Both the position numbers and the translations under genes were made by a program. DNA of 64,000 bases, from NCBI GenBank assembly GCA_024449915.1, contig JAMZAV010001469.1:91143-155142 (forward strand), given 5' to 3'. Shown here in pieces: positions 46,488 through 57,436 of the stretch (positions are counted from its first letter, which is position 1; the number at the start of each line of letters is the position of its first letter). The DNA is from Sweltsa coloradensis (taxonomy: Eukaryota > Arthropoda > Insecta > Plecoptera > Chloroperlidae). Under the pieces are notes generated by a model. The model was given only the letters and a program-made list of their open reading frames with translations. It did not search any database and was not told the origin of the DNA.

Positions 46488-46716
46488 TCACGAAATGCAT
46501 GCCACTTCGTGTATCGTAGGTTCTTCTAATTGGCCGTTGCACACAGAATAAGGAAAAGTAACGAGCCCATGGCACGCGGCTCCAAACTCTCCATCGGCTC
46601 TCAATACAACGATCCCTCCAACAAAGTTAGGATATTTAGCAACGATACGTCTTATTGCCAGTGCACCTGCAGCGGCTGGAGAAGATCCACGTCGCATTTC
46701 CTCCACTGCCAAAAAG
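46488..46716 (-). CDS. AGA: AGA exon 5 (terminal)
   Basis: Acceptor ttacttttag. The first base completes Ser with the AG of exon 4. Contains [11 protein letters not shown], a conserved region after the active-site strands, and ends at TGA 46490-46488. Ends with VACIS. Confidence 0.95.
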
Positions 46717-49700
46717 CTAAAAGTAAAATATTTTGCGTATTAACATCTTGGAGATTTATTCAATTAATAATTTCAATTTGTATCTTAACAAGATAGTATC
46801 ACATAAGAAAAAGTTGGTCTGAATTTTTTTGCATGAACTTACTTTAAAGTGTGCAATTAAATATTGTGGTTACCTAGCTTTTTTCTTTGTTCTTGTGTAG
46901 TTGCAGTCTGATATTTATATATTATTGTTTGCCTTTACTAAACCATGCATAGAACTAATACAAAATACATTTGGGAATGAATAAGTAAAATATGAATGCT
47001 ATGTTCTATAGCCTGCTATAGAGAAGCCAGCTTGCTAATTACATACCTGGGCAGGAAGCGCATCATGACATCACCGTCCCCTGTGGCTGCTGCAGCGCCT
47101 ACTTGGCTGTCGGCATAGGCACCTGCCCCAGGAATAGGCGAGTCCCCAACACGGCTGTACAACATGTAAGTACAATCATCAGCAGTTAGAAATAGTATTA
47201 TTTTTTTCAAAGGGTAGCCGGCTGCTGGGTACACATGATTTAACCATGGAGTTATAATAGTGATTTAACCAACTGTGTGACCCTCTTCAGGTGATTCTCC
47301 ACTCACTGAGGAAGGTCACATGGACCGAAAATGTTTTGATTATGTAGTTTATTTGTTTATATGTTATCTTTCACGGTGCGCTGACTCCATTTAACGTAAG
47401 CTGTTGGCTCCCCATATCTTTGTCATTCACATGATCCAGCCTTTTGGCATTCCTTTCAAACACATAGGTAGTTAGTTAAAGTAGTAGAAAAGGACTCAAT
47501 CCCTAGCATTTGCATTTACAATTGAAGAAAACACTGTAAAAATCATTTAGTCAGGATTGCCGGAAGTGGGTATCAAACTCGCGACCTCCCAAATCAGATT
47601 TACGAGCTATGCATGAGTTTTGTAGGTAGCATGTAGTCTACCACACCAATGTAAAATTACCAGCCTAGTCCTGGTTGAACAATTTGATGTCAACAGAAAG
47701 AGGAAGCTGAGAGATTTGCTCCAATTAACGATCTGTGGTAGAGGTCTGCACGGGCCTGCTTCTTGGAGCCTGGGCCCGTTATTTCAGGCCCAGGCCTGTG
47801 TTAAGGTAGCTTATCAAAGGCCCGGCCCGTTACGGCCTGTACCAACCCAATTTATAAATATTTTATTACCATCGTCGAGCCACAGTTCAGCGACAGTGAC
47901 AAGAAAAAAGAAGTAAATTGACACTGTGCTCAAAATATGACGGTTACCATGCAATCAGTGATCCAAATCGCCCCAATCCCCCATCGTCCATCCATTCATA
48001 AAGGCGCGGCGCGATGTCTGCCAAGATGTTACACATCACGATTTCACGGTATCATATTTTCAATAAACATTTCCATCGGAACCCAACTTCCAATTACCAT
48101 AGCTACACTTATCTTGGTGAAAAAAATAATAAAAATTTGGTGACAGGAAGTTTAGGCTTGTACAATTACGACCTCTAATCTGTGGTCTAGTTTTTCTTTG
48201 TTTGTCATATTGTGTCAGCCAGTGGTGGCTTGAAAGTTCCAATATGACCAGTGCCAGATATTTTCCATACCCCCCCTCCCCCACTCCTGTGGTTAGAAGC
48301 AATTTTGGGAGGGGGTCAATCAGTAAACTGGTCTGAGGGCTTGCCCTCGTTTTTTTTTCTTTCCTTCAAGGTCATGTTTGGTAGCAATCACACAAAACAG
48401 ATTTGTTAGATTCACAATAAGAAAAAATAGGGTGGGTACACAGGTTGGGCTGGCATACTCACCCCTGGCATGTAGGGTCTACCGGGTACCAGGTCAAGTC
48501 GCCACTGACATATGTACTGGAATCTTAAAGAAACTATGAATTGTATTGTATTTTAATTAGGTACCCTGGTATCTTGTGTTTGGCTCCGTTTGTCGATGTT
48601 CCTGCAGCTATATGTCCGCCTCGATCAATTACCACCATCCCTATTGTGTCATGGTTATTTTCACTAAAGACGCTGGGTTCCAAATCTTCTTGCACCGGTT
48701 TCACAACAGCTGCACTGTAGGGGCCACATTGAGTTGTGGGATCGGGACTTACATTCTGAAATAATGTTGTAGCCTGTATATCCCATGTTGAGGAAGAAAC
48801 ATGTTAATTGCAGTTTGTGAGTTTAAGCACAATGGGACACACTTTCAACTATAAATTGATGTGATACATCGTTTCGTTAACATTAACTTAAAAATGTCAC
48901 AACAACCTATTTACTAGGACTGTTCCCAATCTAATAAGTAGCTTACTGCCTTACTTCATGCAAGGCAAGCATATTTATTTTTATATGGGGATTGTCATAT
49001 TTAAATAGAAGACAGGCCTATGTTATATAATTCTATGTCAACATTCATGTTCCCAAACCCTTTTAAAATTATTTGAAGTTTGAACTATTACAAAATTGTG
49101 TAAATCTGACTTATTGACTAACAGAAGAAGTAGGCTATGCATACTAATACAGGCCTACACCAGTACCACAAACATATTTTATCTACAAGTTGACTCACAA
49201 TGCAATGATAGGCTATCGTATTTAACCTTAGTACCGTTCAACAATCTTTGTATTCTAAGCCTTAGTCTAGTAGAATCCTCAATCATTTAACAGAAATCGT
49301 ATGACTTCTGTTTTTACATTTAATTAAAAAAACAAAAATATTAGCGGTAGGTACGTTTAAATTAATTAGAAAAAAAGAATTTGGATGAACTAGGCCTATT
49401 ATTGGAGGCCCGAAACAATGCCGCTAAATGGTAATAAAACCATAAAACACCGCCAAATAGTTGCCACCGAATTAACTGTTATTTTGCGAAATAAAACCAT
49501 ATTTTATTATTTCCTTTCACAAAATCAACATTATCTACTTAACTTGCTGACAATTCGAGTGTTTCTTACTTAAAATTCATGCTAAAACGAAATCGGTGCA
49601 CATAAATTATTGATTTTTTTAAATGATAAACTGCAGAAACGATCCTTAAGTGTTATCTGTGCGCTAAAACGATGGTGATTTTAGTGCATATTGGAATTCC

Positions 49701-51895
49701 CTTTGCATATAAAACAATATTATTTATTTTATCACCGTTTCGTCATGTGAAAAATGCAAAAAAAATAAAAACATATAACACCACTTTTTACATTTTTAAA
49801 AATGAAATTTAGGAAAAAATAAAACCATTTACACGGACCTCTACCTATATTGTTTAAATTAATAGTTGCAAATTCTATTTTGCCAAGCTTTTCAAGGATG
49901 TTGTTACAGGACACTGTACGTTTATGAATTAAGAATGCGCAAATGTAAAAGAGTAGCCTAGATGAGCTTTGTGCTTTTTATTAGTGAGTAGTTGCAAGGT
50001 TGGCTGTATTTTTACAAGTTTGTTATTGTGGGATTTATCTTACAGTAAGTTACCTACCACTATTTAAATAAGATGTGTTCCGACATTTGGGTACAGAGGC
50101 TTATATTAAATTTAATGCACTTATAGCGCCACCATAGTTGTTACCAATTTTATCCTAATACAACACTATAATAATGCATTTGATTTTCTTATCAGTTAAA
50201 AAAAATACTTTATGAAAAAAAATCCAATAGTATGCAATCTGGTTAATTAAGGGCCTACCCACCTAGAGCCTACTGGTTGATTGATATAAATTGTTTGTGG
50301 TTTTTTGGTCAATTTGGTAACAAATAGGCCTATCAAATATACCTACAGCCCAAAAATTCGGCTGGCAATTTTTTGCCTTCCATTGCTCCCATATTGTACG
50401 AGACATGTTAGTTTGTAAACTCTCTTCTTTGAAACCCATTGACAAAGCAAACTCTGTAGCCTGATCTCCCGCCAGCATGGAGTGTTTTGTTCGATCCAAG
50501 ACATGCCTCGCAACTGATATTGCATCCTTGACTCTGCGTAACGCTGCTACTGCCCCAATGTTCATAGAGTCTCCATCCATGATCATTGCATCCAGGGTTG
50601 TCTCGCCATTCTCATCTGGGCTGCCACCATAACCAACTGTTCCATCACATTGCTCACGCTCACAAACTGTACACCCTCTTTCCACAGCGTCCAGTGCTGA
50701 ACGGTTCTCTATATTGACCGTCTCCCAAGCTAGATATTGACAATAAATTAAATAATATTAATACATGTGTTGGTAGGGTAGGTAGGCCTATACCAAATTT
50801 CATATTATGTATTAAGGATTTCTTAATTACACCTTCGACGTAATCGCCAGTCAGTAGCGGTCTGTAGAATGCTGTGTCGGACAGTCTGTGAGTGTCAGTA
50901 GCCTTGTTTACATGGAGGACTGGGTCCAGTACTGTACTGAAATTTAAGTACGGTTCCAATGTCCTTGAAGCGTTTACATGTCGAGTACCCAACTAGAACT
51001 GAACTAACAGCAGACCCCTCTTAATCTCAAACTCCTGAGTACTTTCGTAGATACGGTAGTGAGCCTAGGCGTGGATGATCTAATTTGAAGTGGAGCGACA
51101 CAAATTAAAATGTACACATTTAACTTAGTGTGCGATTTGTCAAGACATCCCTGTTAGATGTTTCGTGAATGACGGGTAGGAATTGTCCCAGCTGGCCGTG
51201 GATGATTTACATTGAATTTTGAGATCCCACGAAACAAGTGTAAAATAGTATACAAAAATTTTAAAACTTATTTAATTTACATTGCAATTAGACTGCATGT
51301 TTTTCAGTTCGGTTCCCTCTCAGGAAGCTGTTTACATGTGAGTACTCAGTACGGTATTTCGGTTCGGTCGCACCATTTCGTCGGACCGAACCCAATCGGT
51401 TCGGTACCTGACATCATGTGTCTACATGAGGTACTGAGACCAAAAACCATACTCAACTCCGTACTCAGTCCTCCATGTAAACAAGGTTAGTGTGTATAGG
51501 CCTAGTACACGTGCTACCAATGGAGCAAGAAATGAGGGACTCTTTGTGTATTTAGTAAAGTAAGGGGGTGGATGGGGTAATTCCTGTGAAGAAGAGGATG
51601 ACACTGGCCTAGCCATATAGTTAACCAATATCTAAACTGCACATTACATTAGTGAGAAATAGGTGGTGGAAACTGGAAACATAACCTCACCTTTTTTCGT
51701 GGCATTGGTGAACTTCCATGTATTTACAACGACAGGTAGACCTACCATTGTGTTGATATGCTCATATGTGTCAACGATATAATGATGTCTACTTGGTGAC
51801 AAACCAAGAGCGGAAAGCACCGTCAGCACCCAGAGAATAGCATAAACAAACACTAGATCTAGGCCTACAACGGGCAGTGTAAGCCTGCGTGGCAT
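46488..51895 (-). CDS. AGA: Aspartylglucosaminidase (N4-(beta-N-acetylglucosaminyl)-L-asparaginase), complete gene
   Basis: Lysosomal Ntn-hydrolase that cleaves the GlcNAc-Asn bond in the last steps of glycoprotein breakdown. Five coding exons with GT/AG borders and matching phases (51895-51691, 50729-50347, 48755-48565, 47154-47047, 46716-46488) give 371 aa, against about 346 in human. The N terminus is hydrophobic (residues about 13-34), a signal peptide. The family hallmarks [30 protein letters not shown] with the self-cleavage bond Asp232-Thr233, [21 protein letters not shown] and AAAATGDGD are all present. Thr233 would become the N-terminal nucleophile of the beta chain. No break is seen. 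Confidence 0.97.
47047..47154 (-). CDS. AGA: AGA exon 4
   Basis: 108 bp, acceptor gttgtacag, donor gtatgt. Encodes [16 protein letters not shown] and [16 protein letters not shown]. The Arg and Asp of RVGD bind the substrate alpha-carboxylate and amino groups in the human enzyme. TG in ATGDG forms the oxyanion-hole region. Confidence 0.96.
47306..47334 (+). ncRNA. Hammerhead-like relic
   Basis: CTGAGGA fits the CUGANGA core. GGTC-ACATG-GACC forms a perfect stem II and is followed by GAAA. Stem I does not pair and no good NUH cleavage site is placed, so it is probably a relic. Confidence 0.3.
47555..47680 (-). repeat. tRNA-derived SINE fragment
   Basis: On the minus strand a degraded B box (CGAGTTTGATACC) follows a tRNA-like head. 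It resembles the 60936-61140 copy in the words around CCGGAAGTGG/CCTGAC. Confidence 0.4.
48565..48755 (-). CDS. AGA: AGA exon 3 (catalytic threonine)
   Basis: 191 bp, acceptor ttatttcag, donor gtacct, two spare bases. Encodes NVSPDP, QCGPYSA, then [21 protein letters not shown]. The Asp-Thr bond is the autoproteolysis site. Confidence 0.97.
48756..50346 (-). other. AGA intron 2
   Basis: AT-rich with no repeat I can classify and no exon. Confidence 0.5.
50347..50729 (-). CDS. AGA: AGA exon 2
   Basis: 383 bp, acceptor atatctag, donor gtaggt after GCT (phase 0). Encodes most of the alpha chain: [40 protein letters not shown], then [18 protein letters not shown]. The Cys pairs match conserved disulfide positions of the family. 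Confidence 0.97.
50902..51486. mobile_element. MITE with about 21-bp TIR in AGA intron 1
   Basis: Left end CCTTGTTTACATGGAGGACT, right end (opposite strand) identical for 20 bases, then diverging. The interior has GGTTCGGT and ACCGAACC words. No clear target duplication. 585 bp, no ORF of interest. Confidence 0.8.
51691..51895 (-). CDS. AGA: AGA exon 1 with signal peptide
   Basis: ATG at 51895-51893. Encodes 68 residues plus one spare base before donor gtgagg. A hydrophobic run of about 20 residues ([20 protein letters not shown]) follows a basic start, as in a secretory signal, and the exon ends with [16 protein letters not shown]. Thr and Trp of NTW line the substrate pocket in the human enzyme. 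Confidence 0.93.
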
Positions 51896-52253
51896 GCTCT
51901 TAAAAATAGCTGCTCTAGTAAAAACACATAAAGTACACTTGAAGAAGTTGAAGTTCGTTATTGTGTAGCCCGAGAGGTAATTCTAAAAAGAAACAATATG
52001 ATCACCGGCCGGTTTTCTGAGAACGTCAAACTGTCAAAGGTTATGTTTACGAAATAAACAAGACGTCACGTGGGTTGTCACAATTCAGTAACACCAACAC
52101 AAAAACGAAAAGTCGAAAACTAGCAACGTTTTGGCGCCAACACTAGACATTTTTTATATACCAAGGAACATTAACGTAACCTTTGTGTATTTAATAACCC
52201 ACGTAACTATTAGGTACAATATTAAGATTATTATTATTTTTATTATTGATTCA
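51896..52253 (-). other. AGA 5' flank
   Basis: Presumptive promoter and 5' UTR. No defined element is called. Confidence 0.35.
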
Positions 52254-52325
52254 TAGCAGTTGTCGAAAAAGTTTGCCCCGACTGGGGTTCGAACCCAGAA
52301 CCTCCGGAACAAACTTTTAGGAAAT
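52254..52325 (-). repeat. SINE fragment, inverted relative to 53031-53240
   Basis: The stretch TCATAGCAGTTGTCGAAAAA and the following GCCCCGACTGGGGTTCGAAC are the reverse complement of 53084-53127. Confidence 0.8.
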
Positions 52326-52332
52326 TGCTATT

Positions 52333-52365
52333 TGTTGGTATTGGTATTGGTATTGGTATTTTCTT
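52333..52365. repeat. (TTGGTA)n short tandem repeat
   Basis: About five hexamer units. Confidence 0.85.
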
Positions 52366-53030
52366 CTGCTAATGACTAGTAGGGCTAGTCGGTGGCAGGT
52401 TTTAATCCTTCATCCTTCCTTCAGCTTCTTCCTTCCTTCATATTATAGTTATCCTTCTTTTGACTAGTAGTTACCCTTCCTTCAATTTGAACTTAGTTTC
52501 TTGTATCTTGAAGATTAATCTTGTAGGGCCTAGATCATTTTAATCCTCCTCTGTGATATCTCCCATTTCAGGGTTTCCCAGATTAAAAGTCTTTAGTTTG
52601 CTCATGAATCCTTTTATATTTTTTGCTCCTACTATACCTCACTTGGCAGCTCATTCCAATCTACCGTAGTCCTTCCCATGAATGTATACTTCCCCACATC
52701 AGTTTTCCAGTTTCCCCTTTCCAATTTCCAATCATGATCTCCCCTTGCCAAGTAGTTAGCTCCCCTCGTAAAACTGTTCAGTTCACCCCATCCTTCATGA
52801 TTTCTAATGACTCGATGACTCCCATGAGTTGGGTAGTATGAATATATGGTTTTAAAGCATAATCCCGCTTTAAGGACATAGTTATTGATTCATGAGATGA
52901 GATGTGATTGAATTTATCCATGCAATATTTCAGATTTGACAGCTACGTACATTGCCGTCTTCTGTTGGATTTATGTCATGTAAGTCAACAGTCACAACAA
53001 ATAGCAGTTTCCTAAAGATTTGTTTTGTGG
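52366..53030. other. Flank with CCTTCCTTC-rich words and SINE tail pieces
   Basis: Contains AAGCATAATCCCGCTTTAAG at 52855, a copy of the SINE body seen at 53137. No gene recognised. Confidence 0.4.
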
Positions 53031-53174
53031 TCCCGGTAGCTTAATTGGTAGAGCTATGGCTCGTTAAGCCGGAGGTTCTTGGTTCGAACCCCAGTCGGGG
53101 CAAACTTTTTCGACAACTGCTATGAATCAATAACTATGTCCTTAAAGCGGGCTTATGCTTTAAAAACCATATAT

Positions 53175-53239
<65 letters not shown>

Positions 53240-53240
53240 G
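53031..53240 (+). repeat. tRNA-derived SINE with (ATT)n tail
   Basis: The head (53031-53100) has an A-box-like GGTAGCTTAATTGGTAGAG, anticodon loop TCGTTAA (GTT) and a perfect B box GGTTCGAACCC. The acceptor stem is CCCGG/CTGGG-like and does not close cleanly. Body to 53172, then (ATT)n to about 53240. Body pieces occur at 52855 and 63806-63855. Confidence 0.8.
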
Positions 53241-54040
53241 ACTATATTACTGTAAACCAACCAACTTGAACAGCATGGTAACAGCAACTCGAGTGCAAAA
53301 TCAAATGCTAAGCAGAAAGCAGTGAATTTTTATATATTATCAAAGATTAGTCATGTGGGTAATCTTTGATATTATGCATTGATATTTAACCCCTATAGTA
53401 GGCCAATAGTAGTTAAATATCAATGATATTATGTAGACCATTTGTAGACCTAGTCCTATAGGCCAGGGATGGCCAACTTCTGTGTGTTAGGGGGCCACTC
53501 ATTTTCGAAGTCAGCATCCCGTGGGCCACTTATTCAACTGCAATTAGGATCCTCCTACCAAAAATTAAGATTTAGGCCTACATACTTCGGTTTTATTAGT
53601 TTTAATTTATATTGTTATATAGTTGTAGAGCTTATATAGTTATTATAGCAGAGCTTTTAGCTATTGCCGTTGAAGCATGAACCAATACAATTCAGAATGT
53701 TTCTCGGGGGCCCGGGGGCTGGATGGATGGAAGGGCTCCGTGGGCCGCCAAGTGGCGTGCCACCTTGGCATTCACTTCAGAGGGGCCCATATACCTATGT
53801 CAATTTATGTATGCCACGCCTACAAGCAGTGAGCTTTCTTGCTTTGAAGGAATCAATTATTGTGATGCTCAGAAATCACTTGTAGACAAAAGCAAAAACA
53901 GAAGTAACTAACATAAATCAATATTTGTATTTTTCATATTGTTCCTTCATACGATTTTTTTTCTCCATATTATTGATCAATTTTACCTATTATTAGCTCA
54001 ACGGCCAGCCAACATTACATATAGCAATATACATTAACGT
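53241..54040. other. Repeat debris; hAT-like left end at 53464
   Basis: CAGGGATGGCCAACTTCTGT at 53464 looks like a hAT terminus. The partner end is not found. ORFs here overlap GC-rich repeat sequence. Confidence 0.35.
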
Positions 54041-54487
54041 AATGACAAATTGTTTCAAGTGAACATCAGGTTAGGCTCCCCAAAATCTCCCCAAACACCA
54101 GTGCTCAAAAATCAAAATGTAGTTTTGACTTTTTACCATGGTTTAACAGTAAAACTTGGTATCATTTTTGAGGAGAAAAGCTCCCATTCGTTTCCACTTT
54201 TCTGGACGGCCGGCAGTGAATGTGTCACATCTCGCAATAAAAACCGAACGCAATGTACGATTGGCATACTGTTTTTAGATGGCATTGCCTTTAAGCAAGG
54301 GGGTGATATAGAATTTTTGGTGACCTTGGGAGAAAGGGGGGAGTCAGTAACCCCCCAGAAAGTTATAAAATCCATGACCAGACACCTCCAACATTTTGAA
54401 TGCGAGAACAAGATACTACACAAGCACCAAAAAGATCCAAGCATGCGGGGGAGGGCGATTGCCCCAGCACCCCTGTATCCGCCACTG
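54041..54487 (-). repeat. Possible hAT-type end fragment
   Basis: On the minus strand it starts CAGTGGCGGATACAGGGGTG, a common hAT terminus. The 154-aa plus-strand ORF lies in this repeat and has no domain I recognise. Confidence 0.4.
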
Positions 54488-56305
54488 TGTGCTATGGCTT
54501 ACTTACTAGATTGATGCATAATCAACCATAGCCGTTAAGGCCAAATAGTAAAAGTAGATAAAGTTTGAAATTACACAACGGCTTATAAGAGCATCTTGAT
54601 GGAATTTGGGATTTGATTTGTGAGGCATTTGTAAACAAATTAGTGAAATTAGGCTCCTCTTTAAAATACAACTTTTATTAATGTACAATACTAAAGCCCA
54701 AAGTAATTACATTTTGTTAGTTCACATAATTGCTGTTGTGACATTTAGAACATATAAATTAGCTATTACTTGTATTACCTAGATATATGTGCGAGGACAA
54801 AAAAGTGTAAAAAACGATTCTTATTTACATTAAAATATAACAATAATTCTAAACTATTTAGGTGCATATTAATTTGCTTGGTATTTACAAACATGATAAA
54901 GTTCTTGACAGCTTGCCTTGTCCAAATCCCCTGGCACTGGCAGTCATGCAGAATAAGTGGGTACATCTTTGTCTCCCTTTTAGGAAGATTCTAAAGAAAT
55001 TGCGGGTTACAAGTGCTTCATAATGCCATTGATTTTGCTAATATACAAAGTTTTTCAGAAAAACACGGTTATAATGGTTTAACATTTATTCCTTTGGGGA
55101 ATAATCCTTCCTTTCTAAAATAGTTTGGGCCAAACCATCAGGTGAAGAACTTTACCAGTGTTGGGGAAGTTCGAACTCTTTATAATTTTAAAGTTCAAAT
55201 CATCAATGGATTAATGAACTGTTGCAAGGTCAAGTACTTTTCATTTTACATCGTCAAGCGCAAGATTGCAGAAATATGAGAACTTAAGCCCAACTTTAAA
55301 TTCATTGAAATGGAATAGCTAGACTTCCAAGTTTTCACTTTACACACTGCATGGTAACCTAAATAGGAACAAATCTATGGCTTTTGTTTATGTTTAGGGC
55401 CGTAAAATGATTGGTGCCTCTGCAAATGCCCTCCTTGTGTATGTATTTATTAGCATCCGTTTGATCTATGCAATACATTAATGCCTTTACTATTTGGCAT
55501 GATCTTAACTAGTTTCAATTCAATTTCAATCAATTTTATCCCACACAAAAAATCCTATGCATACGTCCATACAGCAGGGAACAGGCATACCTATTTTTAA
55601 AATACATACTCATACAAAATATTGCCTAAACTGAAAATCAGGTTCTTGTAACTAGTAGGCCCTATGCGGGTTGGCAAGAAATCTCATAAACTTATGCCTA
55701 CTTTATTTTTACGATTTAGAAAAAAAACAGATAAAATAATTGAATAGCTTTGAAAGATCCTTGGGCTGTTGTGTTGGGTTGATAATGAGGCCCTGCTCGA
55801 CGTTTAACCACCATGTTGGTGGCTTCGTCAAGACTGATGCCGATGACAATATTTTAATAATAACATAGTTTGTTTTCTAGCTTGTCAAAGTGTAAGGCCA
55901 TAGGGTTCATTCTTGCTCATACTAAGCATATACAAATATAGCTAAACATTAAACAATATTTTAACTTTTTAAGAAAACAGTTGTACAGTTCTAGAGAATA
56001 GAGATGTGAATAAAGTTGTTATTGTTTGAATTTGAATAGGTTTTTAAAGTTGAGTGAATTTTTTTAATTTTATTTATCTGATAATTTAAACACGATTATC
56101 ATGGAATTGGTGGCTAAACACCTAAAAGCATAAAATGAAGAAAAGACAATGACATCATAATTCCCAATCATTGGTTTAGTAAACCCTTGTTAATTTTAAC
56201 TTGGTTAGGCCGCACATTCAGACTGTTGGGCTCTGCGCACCCGAAAAGGCGGGAAAAGAGGAAAAGTACAGCTAGCATACATCAACTACTATGTAAGGGA
56301 GTATA
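54488..56305. other. No gene recognised; one hammerhead-like relic
   Basis: AT-rich. The relic at 55797-55836 (minus) has two core changes (see findings). Confidence 0.4.
55797..55836 (-). ncRNA. Degenerate hammerhead-like sequence
   Basis: Minus strand reads TTGACGAAGCCACCAACATG then GTGGTTAAACGTCGAG. GCCACC...GGTGG(T) makes a strong stem II. The core departs from CUGANGA by one base and GAAA is TAAA, so activity is unlikely. Confidence 0.3.
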
Positions 56306-56626
56306 TTAGGCCGTGTTCACACAACTTTGTTTTAGTCTTAAGAAATTGTTATTGTTATAAGAAATCCGATATCCTGATTGGTAGTTCAGTACATAATGTT
56401 TTAGTAGCCTGTCATAATGAAGTTACTCCTTTTCATTGGTCATCCTAAGGATTATTGACGTCTCATTGGACCGTCGTAAGAATTTAGTTTTTGTTATAAC
56501 AATTTCTTAAGACTAAAACGTAAACAATTTAACACGTATGTCCTATCCCCTTACGCTCATCCAACAACGCGGCGGGACTTAAGCGTTTTCCTAGTAACTA
56601 AACCAATTAGTGTAAACGTGGCCTAA
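56306..56626. mobile_element. MITE with long TIR, carrying a family-A 5' end
   Basis: Ends TTAGGCCGTGTTCACAC and (opposite strand) TTAGGCCACGTTTACAC. The inner arms share TTTTAGTCTTAAGAAATTGT. A 47-bp 5' terminus of family A (opposite orientation) sits in the right arm at 56549-56595. Confidence 0.8.
56549..56595 (-). repeat. Family-A 5' terminus only (A8)
   Basis: Minus strand ACTAGGAAAACGCTTAAGTC continuing to the TTGGATGAGCG word and GTAA. The rest of the repeat is missing. Confidence 0.85.
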
Positions 56627-56629
56627 CTC

Positions 56630-56765
56630 CCCAAAACTAGAGGTAAGCTCTGGCCGGCAACGTGAGAAACTTCTGTTTCCCTCCCCTTGCCCGTGAATGG
56701 TACTGTCCAACACGGTGGTGTCCCCCCACATACCCTAGGCTAGTGGCGCATTATGACCTAAAGTA
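56630..56765 (+). repeat. Family-C repeat, partial copy C3
   Basis: Matches the 3' part of C1 and C2 (CCCTCCCCTTGCCCGTG, TAGTGGCGCATTATGACC). Confidence 0.7.
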
Positions 56766-56839
56766 AGCTTTGGGTCTACTTGGTAGGTAGACTATTAATA
56801 TTTTGTTTTTAACTACCTACAAACTGTTTTTTTTTCCAC

Positions 56840-56945
56840 ACTCCCGTAGGTGTAATAGATTTTATGTAAATCAACCCAGAAATTAAAATTACCCCGCTGG
56901 GATGGATTTTTTTAAATTTCTGGATAGATTTACATAAAATGTTTT
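56840..56945. repeat. Imperfect palindrome, about 105 bp
   Basis: ATTTTATGTAAATCAACCCAGAAATTAAAA faces a near-complement ending AGATTTACATAAAAT, around CCCCGCTGGGATGG. Confidence 0.7.
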
Positions 56946-57334
56946 TCTTTTAGTTTTTATAATGTTTAAAGACTTTTGTATTTATGAATAGTTACTGTAA
57001 TAATCCTTGAACTAACAAAGTATAAATTCTATTACAAATTTATTATTCAATGGGGATCTTTTAAAGCTTCACCAACAAATTGCAGCACGGAAACATGCGG
57101 GCTAAACCAACATGGCTGCTCCTGCTCTATATAATATGTCAACACAAGCTACATTTGAATTTGACATACGGTTTTAAAGAGCTTAATAAAATTAATATTA
57201 TATTATCATGTTATTAAACAACTAGCCTATGGTAATGCTCACCAAGATTGGCCTTCCCATTACCAGAGATTACCAGAAACAATCAGAATTGACGATTTAA
57301 CAATAAAGTCAATTTTTTTTTTGCAAGGTCACAG

Positions 57335-57436
57335 AAACTCCGCTAGGGTATTCAACTTTGGTTCTCTATCCAGCAAAGTTTGAAAGGCTGTGTGAAACAA
57401 AAAACTGGGAAGACGTGAAGGTCAGGACAGCTACCG
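57335..57436 (+). CDS. Candidate exon, possibly of the HMG-box gene
   Basis: Open frame TPLGYSTLVLYPAKFERLCE, then KNWEDVKV, between acceptor ...ggtcacag (or the stronger ttgcaag at 57327, same frame) and donor gtaatg. With the 57335 acceptor it accepts the spare G of the 34723 exon and stays in frame. Composition is protein-like. If real and joined, the AGA gene lies inside an intron of the HMG gene on the opposite strand. Confidence 0.35.

Larger units (their letters stand above)
47155..48564 (-). other. AGA intron 3 with repeat debris
   Basis: Contains a hammerhead-like relic (47306-47334), a tRNA-derived SINE fragment on the minus strand (about 47555-47680) and a possible hAT terminus TAGAGGTCTGCACGGGCC at 47741. 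No additional exon is needed: the phase joins exons 3 and 4. Confidence 0.5.

Noticed and set aside
53031..53101. tRNA-Asn-like sequence (GTT in the loop)
   Set aside because: Position 33 of the loop is C, the acceptor stem does not close, and it continues into a SINE body with (ATT)n tail.
54050..54514. 154-aa ORF
   Set aside because: Lies in a repeat ending with a hAT-type terminus. No domain or splice context.
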